From Clostridium aminobutyricum (lineage in GTDB: Bacteria; Bacillota; Clostridia; Peptostreptococcales; Anaerovoracaceae), in NCBI RefSeq assembly GCF_017255415.1, contig NZ_JAFJZZ010000005.1, forward strand, positions 62,001-126,000: a DNA stretch of 64,000 nucleotides, read 5' to 3'. A program made the translations under genes and the position numbers. Each line of letters starts with the position of its first letter. Positions within the stretch are counted from its first letter, which is position 1. The notes under the pieces were generated by a model. That model saw only the letters and a list, made by a program, of their open reading frames with translations. It did no database searches and was not told where the DNA came from. Shown one piece after another: positions 8,382-18,600 of this stretch.

Positions 8382-11102
8382 ATGAAATTACAAAAGGGAA
8401 CGATTAGCAGAGAAGTAAATCAAACACAAAAAGAATTGCCTGGGAAACCTCTTTGGCATGATTTTTTGGCTTATAGCAAGCCAAATTCTGACAAGAACGC
8501 ATTATATTGGAATGAAAACGGAGCGATAGGCACCTTGTCCTATGGGGCATTAAGGGAATACGCACTTCGCGTAACCGCTTACTTAGCAGAGAACCAAATT
8601 GGAGAAGGAGAGATCATTGGCGTTTCAATTCCCAGAAGTTGGAAGCAAATTGCGGTGATTTTAGGAATCTCCATGCACGGGTGTGCTTACGCCCCCATTC
8701 GATATGGACAGCCTCTTGAGCGGAAGGAAAAGATGTGTAAAACGGCCGGAATGAAATATGCCTTTATCGGTGACGAAAGCATTGCAGGGGTGACCCTTCT
8801 TTCCATTGAGCAGGCTTTAGAAAGTGATGCCATAAAGCCGCTCCCCAAAAAGCGTATTGACGATTTGGCCTATGTCATATTTACGTCAGGAAGTACCGGA
8901 GAACCAAAAGGCGTCATGATCACCCATGAAGAAGCGCATAACACCTTGGCAGATGTCATAGAGCGCTTTGACATAGGAGAAGAGGACATCGCCATAGGAG
9001 TCTCATCGGTGGATTTTGATTTGTCCGTATTTGACATATTCGGTATGCTGTCGGTTGGAGGCAGTTTAGTTTTACTAAGGGAAGAAGAAAGCCAGGAGGC
9101 AGGAATTTGGATTGAATTGGTGGAAAAATTAGCGGTCACCGTTTGGAATTCAGTCCCTAAGTTGTGGGAGATGTTCTTGTCCTATGTGAGTGATAAGGAA
9201 CAGGTCAGGAGCTTACAGACGATCCTGCTATCCGGAGACTGGGTGCGGCCGCAATTGATAAAAGAGACGAAGAATCTGTTGGCGTATCCGCTTGTTGTAG
9301 CAATGGGCGGAGCAACGGAAGCGTCCATTTGGTCAAACTATTTCATCGTAAATGAATTAGAACCGGAATGGACCGCTATACCGTATGGCTATCCTTTGGC
9401 AAACCAGAAGATGCGGATTACCGATGAACAGGGCAATGATGTGCCAAATGGGATCGAAGGACATTTGTGGATAGGCGGCAAAGGTGTTGCAAACGGTTAT
9501 ATTTCTGATGTAAAGCTTACACAGGAAAAATTTTGCGTGCTAGATAATGAACGTTGGTATTTCACGGGTGACAGAGGGAAATACGACGAGTCGAATCGGG
9601 TCATTTTTCTGGGAAGAATCGATGACCAAGAGAAAATTAACGGATACCGGATTGAATTGGGAGAATTAGAAGCTCAACTAGCAGAGCTTGTCAAGGAGAA
9701 AGCGTATGCTTGGGTGGAACGAAAGAATGACAGGGCTCAGTTAAAAGCGGCCTATAAATTATTAGGAGAGTCTCCGATCTTCTATAAGAAAAAAGCAAAT
9801 GAAAAACAAAGATGGAGTGGGCAGAATGAAGCGGTTGCCAATTCAATCTATGAGTTTTTAAAAACATTGATAAGAGACGAGCGAATAAAAGGGGATACTC
9901 CAATCGCAGCAGCCTGGAAATGCTGGCTGGAATCGTTTGATTCAGCAGATGTTCTAGATAAAGCGTTTATGCAAATGTTGAATGAACGAAGAGAAGAATT
10001 TATTGGTACGGCAATTGGTGAACTCTCTCCGTATTGGTTGCTGAATGACAACTATTTTTCAATAACCAGCTTATATAAAAGAGATGCGGCCACCCAATCA
10101 GCGATAAAAGAATTGTGTGAAATCTTGAAAAGAGAATTAAAGCCGGACTGCAAGGTGGCATTGATGAAACCGGACAGTCATTTTGTTCAGTCTTTCGCTG
10201 AACGTATCAATCTGGAAGAGACGGAAACCGTTTGCTGGTTTGATAATGTATATGAATATAATCTGGTAAAAAAGACATGCGGTGATTACAAGATACGGTT
10301 TGAACTGGTGAAAGACTATATAATCATGGAAAATGAAGAGTTTTCTTACGATTTTGTTGTGGCAAACAATGCGATGCATCAATTTAAAAATCCGGAGACA
10401 GGACTGAGAATGGCCTATGCGTTTTTGAAGGATAAGGGCAAATTATATGCAATCGAGCAGGAACATTTGCCCGCGGTCGGGCTGATTTCTTCTGTGGTAC
10501 TTGAAAATGGATTCGAACATTATATGGGAAGAAGTGAACGATATTCTCCGATGCTTACTGCAAATGAATGGAGCTTTTACTTATCCGCAGCAGGTTTTAT
10601 CAATATCATAAATGGCCGGACCAATAACGAAGAAAATACGATTCTATTGGAAGCGGCGGCAAATCATAAAAATAAACTTTATACGGAAGAGGAATTGAAA
10701 GCGAATTTGAGAACCAAACTTCCGGCGTATATGATCCCTGAAAAGATTGCTGTCCTTTATGATGAACCGTTGAGCAGCAATGGGAAAGTCGATAAGAAGA
10801 AATTGAAAGGGATCAGTTATGAAAGGCATCATCCGCTGGAAGCTCCTTTTACAGAAGTTGAAAAAGAGGTAGCCGGTTTTTGGAAGGAACTATTGGGAGA
10901 AGAGGAGATCGGACGAGAATCAGCCTTTTTCGAAATGGGCGGGGACAGTTTGATGGCAACTCGGTTTCTGGGCAAGATCAGACAGGTATATGATGTTTCT
11001 ATTTCATTGCGTGAAATGTTAGAAAACTCAAGACTATCGGAAGTATCGCATCTAATTGAACAACGGAGTTCGATTGAAGAGCTTGAAGAGGGAGAATTAT
11101 GA
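8382..11102 (+). CDS. NRPS: cysteine-type A domain with embedded MT-like domain, then PCP
   Basis: A 906-residue protein, A-(MT-like)-A-PCP. Motif a3 is TSGSTGEPKG (about 166), a4 FDLSVFDIFG, a7 YFTGDRG, a8 KINGYRIELGELE (about 415) and a10 NGKVDKK (about 802); the carrier motif is FFEMGGDSLMA with Ser near 855. Binding-pocket positions read D-L-F, N (VWNSVP), L-S (LLSGDW) and I, which matches the cysteine code of pyochelin and yersiniabactin synthetases. Residues about 440-775, between a8 and a9, form an MT-like domain whose SAM loop is not the usual ExGxGxG but ALMKPDS, so methyl transfer is doubtful. In PchE an MT-like insert at this place acts as an epimerase; the same role here is inference. 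There is no condensation domain, so it must pair with a Cy domain on another protein, most simply the unpaired C-terminal Cy of the protein ending at 20625. Confidence 0.9.
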   Translation: MKLQKGTISREVNQTQKELPGKPLWHDFLAYSKPNSDKNALYWNENGAIGTLSYGALREYALRVTAYLAENQIGEGEIIGVSIPRSWKQIAVILGISMHGCAYAPIRYGQPLERKEKMCKTAGMKYAFIGDESIAGVTLLSIEQALESDAIKPLPKKRIDDLAYVIFTSGSTGEPKGVMITHEEAHNTLADVIERFDIGEEDIAIGVSSVDFDLSVFDIFGMLSVGGSLVLLREEESQEAGIWIELVEKLAVTVWNSVPKLWEMFLSYVSDKEQVRSLQTILLSGDWVRPQLIKETKNLLAYPLVVAMGGATEASIWSNYFIVNELEPEWTAIPYGYPLANQKMRITDEQGNDVPNGIEGHLWIGGKGVANGYISDVKLTQEKFCVLDNERWYFTGDRGKYDESNRVIFLGRIDDQEKINGYRIELGELEAQLAELVKEKAYAWVERKNDRAQLKAAYKLLGESPIFYKKKANEKQRWSGQNEAVANSIYEFLKTLIRDERIKGDTPIAAAWKCWLESFDSADVLDKAFMQMLNERREEFIGTAIGELSPYWLLNDNYFSITSLYKRDAATQSAIKELCEILKRELKPDCKVALMKPDSHFVQSFAERINLEETETVCWFDNVYEYNLVKKTCGDYKIRFELVKDYIIMENEEFSYDFVVANNAMHQFKNPETGLRMAYAFLKDKGKLYAIEQEHLPAVGLISSVVLENGFEHYMGRSERYSPMLTANEWSFYLSAAGFINIINGRTNNEENTILLEAAANHKNKLYTEEELKANLRTKLPAYMIPEKIAVLYDEPLSSNGKVDKKKLKGISYERHHPLEAPFTEVEKEVAGFWKELLGEEEIGRESAFFEMGGDSLMATRFLGKIRQVYDVSISLREMLENSRLSEVSHLIEQRSSIEELEEGEL

Positions 11103-12172
11103 TAGGAGTGATTGGCGGAACCGGTGACATAGGAAGTGAAGTCGTTGAACTGCTGCTAAGGAGAACAGCGCAGGAAGTTAAAGTGGGCAGCAGAAACATT
11201 TATAGAATCGATACACATTTGATGGATTCAAAACGTATTACCGTTCAACATGTGGATTGCTATGATTCGGAAAGCTTGCGCCGATTTATGGAAAACTGTG
11301 AGATTGTTATCAATTGCGTTGGCCCATCCCATTTGATTACGCCGCATTTTTTGGAAGAAGCGGAAAGAATGGGGGTTCATTGTGTCGACTTAGGAACCAT
11401 AAAAAACGCACGTTATCGAACTGCTGTAAACACAGTATCCATACATAGTGCAGGAATGGCTCAGGGGCTATCCGGCATCTTACAGAGAATAGCGGTTGAA
11501 GGGATAGAAGAAGTCGAACATTTTGAATATTCCTTTGGTGGTATATCTTCTTATACTCATTCCGCTGCCAGTGATTTTTTGGACGGAATTAACGATGGAT
11601 CGAATAAACCCATGTCTGTATACAACAAGGGGGAGATTGTTTCTACAGGAATCCTTCAGTTGCAGCATGATCATTTTTATGACAGGACCGTATGCTTTTA
11701 CCCTTTCTTTGATGAAGAATCGGATTATATCGTGAAGAACAGTAATATTATCAACGGGAGCTGGTGTTTTGCGGTAGAAGGGACCTATTTTAACCAGATT
11801 CTCAAAAAAGCACGCTACGAAGCAGCTGCAGACAAAGAAAGTACCGTTGTTAAAATATGCAATGCCTCTAAATTGGATGCGGAAATTTATGGACCGGCGA
11901 TTAAATTTTTAGTGAGCAGCAGATGGAAAAAAAACAGAAGCGGACAAGGTAGAACATTGAGCTTAATGACAAGAAGACAGAACTACTTATCAGCACTTGT
12001 AGTCATGCAGGTTGTGGACGGGATTCTAAAGAATAAGGTGGTAAAAGGGCGGTATCCTTTAGTGGCGATTAATGATCCGGTGATGATATATGAAGGGGTT
12101 TGCAAAGATGAAAATATAGTTGCCGATATCAATAATCCCATAGAGATGGAAGAAGAATATGGAGTTATTTAG
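11099..12172 (+). CDS. Saccharopine-dehydrogenase-like reductase, candidate thiazolinyl imide reductase
   Basis: A 357-residue NAD(P)-dependent oxidoreductase. The N-terminus is a Rossmann fold with GVIGGTGDIG, followed by VINCVGPSHL and VHCVDLG, the pattern of the saccharopine dehydrogenase NADP-binding family. The start codon overlaps the stop of the preceding NRPS gene (ATGA). Pyochelin and yersiniabactin pathways reduce one thiazoline to a thiazolidine with a discrete reductase; PchG and YbtU are of the Gfo/Idh type, while enantio-pyochelin uses a different kind, PchK. Lying directly after a cysteine module and before two Cy-containing genes, this protein most likely has that role, but the exact family match to PchK is from memory and unverified. 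A carrier-bound intermediate is the expected substrate. Confidence 0.7.
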   Translation: MIGVIGGTGDIGSEVVELLLRRTAQEVKVGSRNIYRIDTHLMDSKRITVQHVDCYDSESLRRFMENCEIVINCVGPSHLITPHFLEEAERMGVHCVDLGTIKNARYRTAVNTVSIHSAGMAQGLSGILQRIAVEGIEEVEHFEYSFGGISSYTHSAASDFLDGINDGSNKPMSVYNKGEIVSTGILQLQHDHFYDRTVCFYPFFDEESDYIVKNSNIINGSWCFAVEGTYFNQILKKARYEAAADKESTVVKICNASKLDAEIYGPAIKFLVSSRWKKNRSGQGRTLSLMTRRQNYLSALVVMQVVDGILKNKVVKGRYPLVAINDPVMIYEGVCKDENIVADINNPIEMEEEYGVI

Positions 12173-12265
12173 GTTGATGGTTCCGTACTTATATATGAGG
12201 TTAATAAGAACAGAGAAAGGACAAGTAGGATATTGGTTAATAGGGGGCTCATAGGGAGATAAGAA

Positions 12266-15200
12266 ATGAATAATGTACAAGTGATTAAAGAGGAGATTCA
12301 TAACCTTAAAAAGAGAGGAATAAAAATCTGGACAGAAAGTGAAAACCTGAAATACAAAGCTTTCAAAGGTACCATTAATGAACAGGATATGGACTTTATG
12401 AGAAACAATAAATTGGAAATCATAGCGTATTTTCAATCCGTCCAGGAAGAAGGGGAAATCGTGTTAAAGCCGGAGCATCGGTATTTGCCATTTCCGCAAA
12501 ATGGGATACAGCGGGCTTATTCACTAGGCAAAAGCGATAACTTGAAATATGGAGGCGTATGCTGCCATACATATATGGAAATTGAATATCAGCATTTAGA
12601 CAAAGAAAGGGTGGAATCGGTATTTCATTCCCTGATACATAATCATCCGATGCTTCATACCGTTGTGTATGCAGATGGGATGCAGGAAACGTTAAAAGAA
12701 CTTCCGGCTTTTTCTGTGGGATATCAGGAAGATCATGATTTTGAAGGAAAAGTAATTGGACAAGTACGGCGTGAACTGGAAGGAAAATTCTATGAAAATG
12801 GCGTATGGCCACAATTTGATATTTCGATTACCGATCTTCCGGAAAAATCAATCCTTCATTTTTCAATGGAATTTCTGATAGCGGATTGGACGAGTATGTG
12901 GCTGCTGTTATATCAATTTGAACAGATGTATTTTAACCAAGAGCAGATAAACCGCCCGGCATTAACTTTCAGAGATTATGTCATTCATAAAGAAAAGCAG
13001 AAGTCCAAACCGGCCTATATGGAGGCAAAAGCTTATTGGGAAAAAAGATTGGCTGATTTTGCTGATCCGCCGAGGCTTCCGGTTTATGAAAAAGACGAAA
13101 GGAATAAGAAAACGTTCCGCAGACTGTTTTATACGTTAAATAAGGCATCGTGGCAGGAAATAAAGCGTAAAGCCGGCGCTATAGGCGTAACGCCTACCGC
13201 AATGATATTGTCGGTATATGGTTATGTCATGCAAAGATGGAGCGAAAATAAAAAGTTTGCGATCAACCTGACCTTATTGAATCGAGAACCGGTACATCCG
13301 GATATCGCAGCTATTATTGGAGATTTTACATCCATTATTATGCATGAAGTGGATTGGACTGATTTTCAGGAGTGCTGCTTTGCCGAAAGGGTGAAGCAGG
13401 TGAACCGGAATTTATTCAGTGAAATCGATCATGCAAGTTATTCAGGTGTAGAGTTCTTACGCGAATTATCGAAAAAGAGGGGTGGGAATTCCATTTATCC
13501 GATCGCTTTTACCAGTGCGTTGGGGATTATCACCAATTCCGGAATAGAACTCAACGGAAAATATGTAGGAGGGCTCACTCAAACGCCGCAGGTTTTAGTG
13601 GATTGCCAGGCCATGGATGGCGAATTTGGACTAAATATTAATTGGGATATACGGGAAGGATTTTTTAAACAAGGCATTATTGAGGATATGTTTGGTTGCT
13701 TCACCAATATTTTGGACAAGTTAGCGCAAAGAGGATTATCCGTAGACAGTGTGCTGAATCGCGAAATTCCTGATTGGCAATTAAAAGAAAGAATGAGTGC
13801 CAACGACACCAAGAAAGAAATTAAAAAAACATTGCTGCATCAAGGCTTTTTAAGCAGTTTGGAAACGTATGCGGATAGAACCGCTGTTGCGGATAAGGAA
13901 AGGCAGCTGACTTATCACGAAACCGGTGTACTGGTATCAAAGCTGATAACGGGTCTGAATAAAGCAGGGGTACGAAAGGGCATGAAAATCGGTGTTGCTA
14001 TGAATAAATCCGTCGAACAGATTGCGGCGGTATTAGGTATTTTATTTGTTGGTGCAGCCTATGTTCCGATCGATTCAGAGCAAGGAATCGATCGAATCCG
14101 AAAGATTACCGAAAGCGCAGACATCGAATTTCTGATTGTGGATGATCAGCAGAATCCGTTGAAACAAGAGTTCAGATGTGTTGAGTTTTCACAATTAACA
14201 GACGAGAACGGCAGTGCGCTGGAACTGTTGGGAGATGCGGAGGATACCGCCTATATTATTTTCACATCCGGGAGCACCGGTATGCCGAAAGGGGTGGAGG
14301 TTTCTCATGCGGCGGCGATGAATACGATAATAGATGTGATGGACCGGTTTAAAGTGGATGAAAGAAGCAGTGTACTTTCCGTTTCTAAGCTTAATTTTGA
14401 CTTATCGGTATTTGATCTATTTGGGATGTTGTCCATCGGCGGGAAAATCGTTCTTCCAACCGGCAAAAATTACTTGCAGCCGGAACTATGGGATGAGCTG
14501 GTGACTAGTCATAACGTATCCTTATGGAATTCCGTACCGTCTTTAATGGAAATCTATATCGAATATTTAAAATGCAACAATAAAGCAGCTTCAAGAGCGA
14601 TCACCCAAATTTGGCTGTCGGGCGATTGGGTGAAAATTCCTCTTATCAAGCAGATTAGAGAGGTCCTTGGGGAAGTCACCGTCATTTCGATGGGTGGGGC
14701 AACGGAAGCAGCCATCTGGTCGATTTATCATAGTTGCAGTGAAGCGGACTATGCAAGAAAGAGTATTCCTTATGGGTTACCCCTTGCGAATCAACGATTT
14801 GCCGTCCTCGATCAGAATTTACGTGACTGTCCGGTGGAAGTTCCCGGTGACTTGTATATTATGGGCTCGGGACTGGCGAAAGGCTATGTTGGCGATAAGG
14901 TTATCACCGCACAGAAATTCAGGGAACATCCACAGACGGGGGAACGAATGTACCATACGGGGGATTTAGGAAAATATTTGGCTGGCGGGGAAATTGAGTT
15001 TTTGGGAAGAAGCGATTTCCAAGTAAAGATCAATGGACACCGGATCGAACTGGGTGAGATTGAACAGGCCCTCTTAGTTGGCGGCAAGGTGCAGCATGTC
15101 ATTGCCTTTGTTCATCAAGGACAGATTGCGGTGTGTGTGTGCGGTCATCCGGAGCAAAAAAATGAGTTGATTTCATTAGCCCAGAAGGCGTTGCCGACTT

Positions 15201-15580
15201 ATATGGTGCCCAAAAAATTCCTGTTTCTAGAAGAGCTGCCGCTTACAGGCAATGGGAAGATTGACCGGAAAAAAATAATCGCTCAATTTCAGGAGCATCC
15301 TGTGAATTTGGCAGAACAAGCTTCTGCATGGTCTGCTGAGGAAGAGTGGCTTCGTGTCATAGTAGAAACCGTTTTGGAGCAAAAAATGGATGATAAAAAT
15401 AAAAGTTTTTACGATTACGGTGCGGATTCTTTGTCGCTTTCAAGAGCGGTCAACAAAATTTTAAGTATCAAAGGGGACTGTATAGCATTCGATGAATTAT
15501 TGGCTCAGATTATGAATTTTCCTACCATTGAAGAGACGGCGAGATACATTGAATCAACTAGTTCAAAATATTCAGCTTGA
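12266..15580 (+). CDS. NRPS: docking domain, Cy, cysteine-type A, PCP
   Basis: A 1104-residue heterocyclization module that would condense cysteine with an upstream acyl chain and close the thiazoline ring. Residues 1-50 (KEEIHNLKKRGIKIWTESEN and on) match the TubC-type N-terminal docking domain, meaning the protein receives its substrate from another protein. Cy spans about 65-495; the motif at about 204 reads EFLIADWTS, so the first Asp of DxxxxDxxS is Glu. The A domain (about 530-1015) has TSGSTGMPKG, NFDLSVFDLFG, LWNSVPS, WLSGDW and MGGATEAAIWS, a cysteine pocket without any insert. The carrier motif is YDYGADSLS (Ser near 1053). Ribosome site GGGAGAT precedes the ATG. No thioesterase domain. 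Confidence 0.9.
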   Translation: MNNVQVIKEEIHNLKKRGIKIWTESENLKYKAFKGTINEQDMDFMRNNKLEIIAYFQSVQEEGEIVLKPEHRYLPFPQNGIQRAYSLGKSDNLKYGGVCCHTYMEIEYQHLDKERVESVFHSLIHNHPMLHTVVYADGMQETLKELPAFSVGYQEDHDFEGKVIGQVRRELEGKFYENGVWPQFDISITDLPEKSILHFSMEFLIADWTSMWLLLYQFEQMYFNQEQINRPALTFRDYVIHKEKQKSKPAYMEAKAYWEKRLADFADPPRLPVYEKDERNKKTFRRLFYTLNKASWQEIKRKAGAIGVTPTAMILSVYGYVMQRWSENKKFAINLTLLNREPVHPDIAAIIGDFTSIIMHEVDWTDFQECCFAERVKQVNRNLFSEIDHASYSGVEFLRELSKKRGGNSIYPIAFTSALGIITNSGIELNGKYVGGLTQTPQVLVDCQAMDGEFGLNINWDIREGFFKQGIIEDMFGCFTNILDKLAQRGLSVDSVLNREIPDWQLKERMSANDTKKEIKKTLLHQGFLSSLETYADRTAVADKERQLTYHETGVLVSKLITGLNKAGVRKGMKIGVAMNKSVEQIAAVLGILFVGAAYVPIDSEQGIDRIRKITESADIEFLIVDDQQNPLKQEFRCVEFSQLTDENGSALELLGDAEDTAYIIFTSGSTGMPKGVEVSHAAAMNTIIDVMDRFKVDERSSVLSVSKLNFDLSVFDLFGMLSIGGKIVLPTGKNYLQPELWDELVTSHNVSLWNSVPSLMEIYIEYLKCNNKAASRAITQIWLSGDWVKIPLIKQIREVLGEVTVISMGGATEAAIWSIYHSCSEADYARKSIPYGLPLANQRFAVLDQNLRDCPVEVPGDLYIMGSGLAKGYVGDKVITAQKFREHPQTGERMYHTGDLGKYLAGGEIEFLGRSDFQVKINGHRIELGEIEQALLVGGKVQHVIAFVHQGQIAVCVCGHPEQKNELISLAQKALPTYMVPKKFLFLEELPLTGNGKIDRKKIIAQFQEHPVNLAEQASAWSAEEEWLRVIVETVLEQKMDDKNKSFYDYGADSLSLSRAVNKILSIKGDCIAFDELLAQIMNFPTIEETARYIESTSSKYSA

Positions 15581-15663
15581 GGCAATCAGGCAAACAAATT
15601 CGATCAGTTCATTTCTAAATGGTGAATGTGCTATATGTTTTGGTAAGAGAGAAAGGTATAGGG

Positions 15664-18600
15664 ATGGATAAAAGCACGTTGTTTAATTTAAATGCATTGC
15701 AGAAAGCATATTGGCTGGGAAGAGGGAAAGAAATCCAATGGGGCGGATGCAGCTGCCAGGCCGTATTTGAAATACGAATGAATCATTTGGACCCCGACCG
15801 ATTCAGGCGGAGTCTTCAGCAAGTGATTGATTCGCAGCCTATGCTGAGTGCTGTTGTGCAGACGGATATGCGTATGGTCATTGATGAGGAAGCAGAGATC
15901 CCTCTTAAACTATATGATTATAGCAATCGAAAAGATTATGCAGCTTGTATTGCTGCGCTTAAAAAGAAAATGAAGTATGAGCAAGTTCCGATTGGCGAGC
16001 GGCTATTTGATATTCATATTATTCAAAAACCCAATAAGCGGTTTAGCATTCTTATCAAAATAGATATGGTAATGGCTGATTTGGGAAGCATGCATTTGTT
16101 TTTCAGAGAGTTGAGCCGAGCCTATGACGGGAAAGAAACCAGTAAACCGAACTATACGTTTAGGGAGTATATGAACGTGCTGGAAGACTATGAAAAGACG
16201 GATGCGTATAAAAGACATAGGGCGTACTGGGAACATCAGGCAGAGCTGTTTCCCACATCTCCGGGCTTTCCGGCCAATGTGACGAACGGCGAGAACCCTA
16301 CGGATTTATTTCATAGAAGACAACTAAGAATTAATCCGAAGCGGTGGAAACTGTTTTGTGAAAAAGCCGTATCCGCAGGGCTCACACCTTCCATAGCCGT
16401 CTTGTATTTATATTCACAAATCCTGTCGGCTTGGGGCGGCGGAAGAAACTTCGCCGTAGCAGTAACCGTTGCGGATCGAAAACGGATTCATCAAGACGTT
16501 CCCCATATCATAGGTGAATTTACAAAAGTGCTGTTGCTTCCTATTGAAATCCGTGAGCAGCCCAATAAAGAAAATGCCGGGGCTATGCAGAAATCCTTTT
16601 GGCAGCATATCAAACATGTGGATTATGATGCGACCGGTTTCAGAAAGACCATTTATGAAAAAAACGGGGAAAGCAGATACTATCCTTTTGTATTTACCAG
16701 TGGTCTGGGTGTTGGTTCAAAACCCCAGAAAGGAGGGTTTCAGGACAAGATTGTTTGGGTCGAATCCACCACTCCTCAAGTGATTCTAGACCATCAGATA
16801 TTTCCCTATAAAAACGGCGTTGTACTTGCTTGGGATTGCAGAGAGGATGCGTTTATTCCAGGCGTATTGGATCAAATGTTTTGTAAATATACAGAGTTAT
16901 TCAATCAAAGCATAGAAGACCCTGACTTTTGGAATCAGACGATATGGGATTTCAGAACGCAGGAATCCATCGATACGCAGAATAAAGTTAATGACACCAA
17001 AAAGGATTTTGAACTCACTATGCTGCACGAGAGAACGTGGGAAATTGCAGAAGCAATGCCCGACAAGTGTGCCATTATTCATCAAGGAAAAGAGTACAGC
17101 TACAAACAGTTAACGGATGCGGCCGAACATATCGCCGCCATGCTTGAACATCAAGGAATTCCCAAGCAGACACGGGTGATGGTTGCCATGAGAAACAGCT
17201 TTGAAGCAATCGCAGCGATTATGGGTATTTTATGCTATGGGTGTTCCTATGTACCGGTGATGCACAATTTGCCGTCCAATAGAATTCGGACCATTTATAA
17301 CATCGCGGAAGCAGCCGGCATTTTTCTTGATTCAGAGAGAGCAGAATTAGAGGATTGCAGAATCTTATCGGTTGCTCAGAGAAAGCCGGAGATGTATCCG
17401 ATCCTAAGAGGCCGGATCAGCCAGGAAGCCTATGTGATCTTTACTTCAGGAAGTACAGGGGAGCCGAAAGGCGTCATGATTACCCATCAGGCAGCGATGA
17501 ATACGATATTGGACGTCAATGAGCGGAATCATGTCGGACGTTTCGACAGGGCGATTGCCTTGTCGTCCCTGAGCTTTGATTTGTCCGTATATGATATCTT
17601 TGGCATGTTAAACATCGGAGCCTCTCTCGTTATACCCACAGAAGAAGAAAAGATTGATCCGGCATTGATCGATTCGTTATGTGTGAATCATGACGTGACG
17701 TTATGGAATACCGTACCGAAATATTGTGAGATCTATTTGGATTATTTAGCAAGCAAGGAAAAGAAGAACCACTTAATAAACAAAATTTTTCTGTCGGGTG
17801 ACTGGATTCCGCTGCGCTTAGTGGGGTTGATAAAGGATCATTGCGGCCAGGCGAAGCTGACCAGTATGGGCGGGGCTACGGAGGCTTCCATTTGGTCCAA
17901 TTATTATGAAGTGGAAGAGCTGGAAGAAACATGGAACTCCATTCCCTATGGCTATCCATTGGCCAATCAGAAGTTTTATATCTTTGATGAGTTGGGCAGA
18001 CCGTGCCCGGACTATGTCAGCGGCCTGCTCCATATACAAGGGGAAGGGCTGGCACTTGGATACGCCAATGCGCCTGATATAACAAAAGCAGCTTTTTATA
18101 CACATCCCTTTAACAAAGAAAGAGTGTACAATACGGGGGATTATGGCCGCTATGATAAAAATGGCGTGATTGAATTTCTGGGGAGAAAAGACACTCAAAT
18201 AAAAGTCAACGGATACCGCATTGAGATCGGTGAGATCAATAAGGCTTTTAGCAAGTGTCAAATTACCGAATACGTTGTATTGCCTCTTGGCAGAAAAATG
18301 GAAAACAAAAAACTCGTCGCATTTATCAAAGAAGAGGGCAGAACCGATGATCTGCGCAAGCAGCTGGAAGAGATGCTGCCTTCCTATGCCATCCCTGATC
18401 CGATTTATGTCATTGATGAGATTCCTAAGACCGCCAATAAAAAAATTGATCGGAAGATGCTGGAAAAGATGGCGGAGGAAAGAGAAGCGGAGCCTGTGAC
18501 CGAAGAAGGAAATGAAATACTGGATATCATTTCTGACGTGTTAAACATGAAATCCATAAAGAATACAGACAGCTTTGCGAGCTTAGGGGTTTCTTCTATG

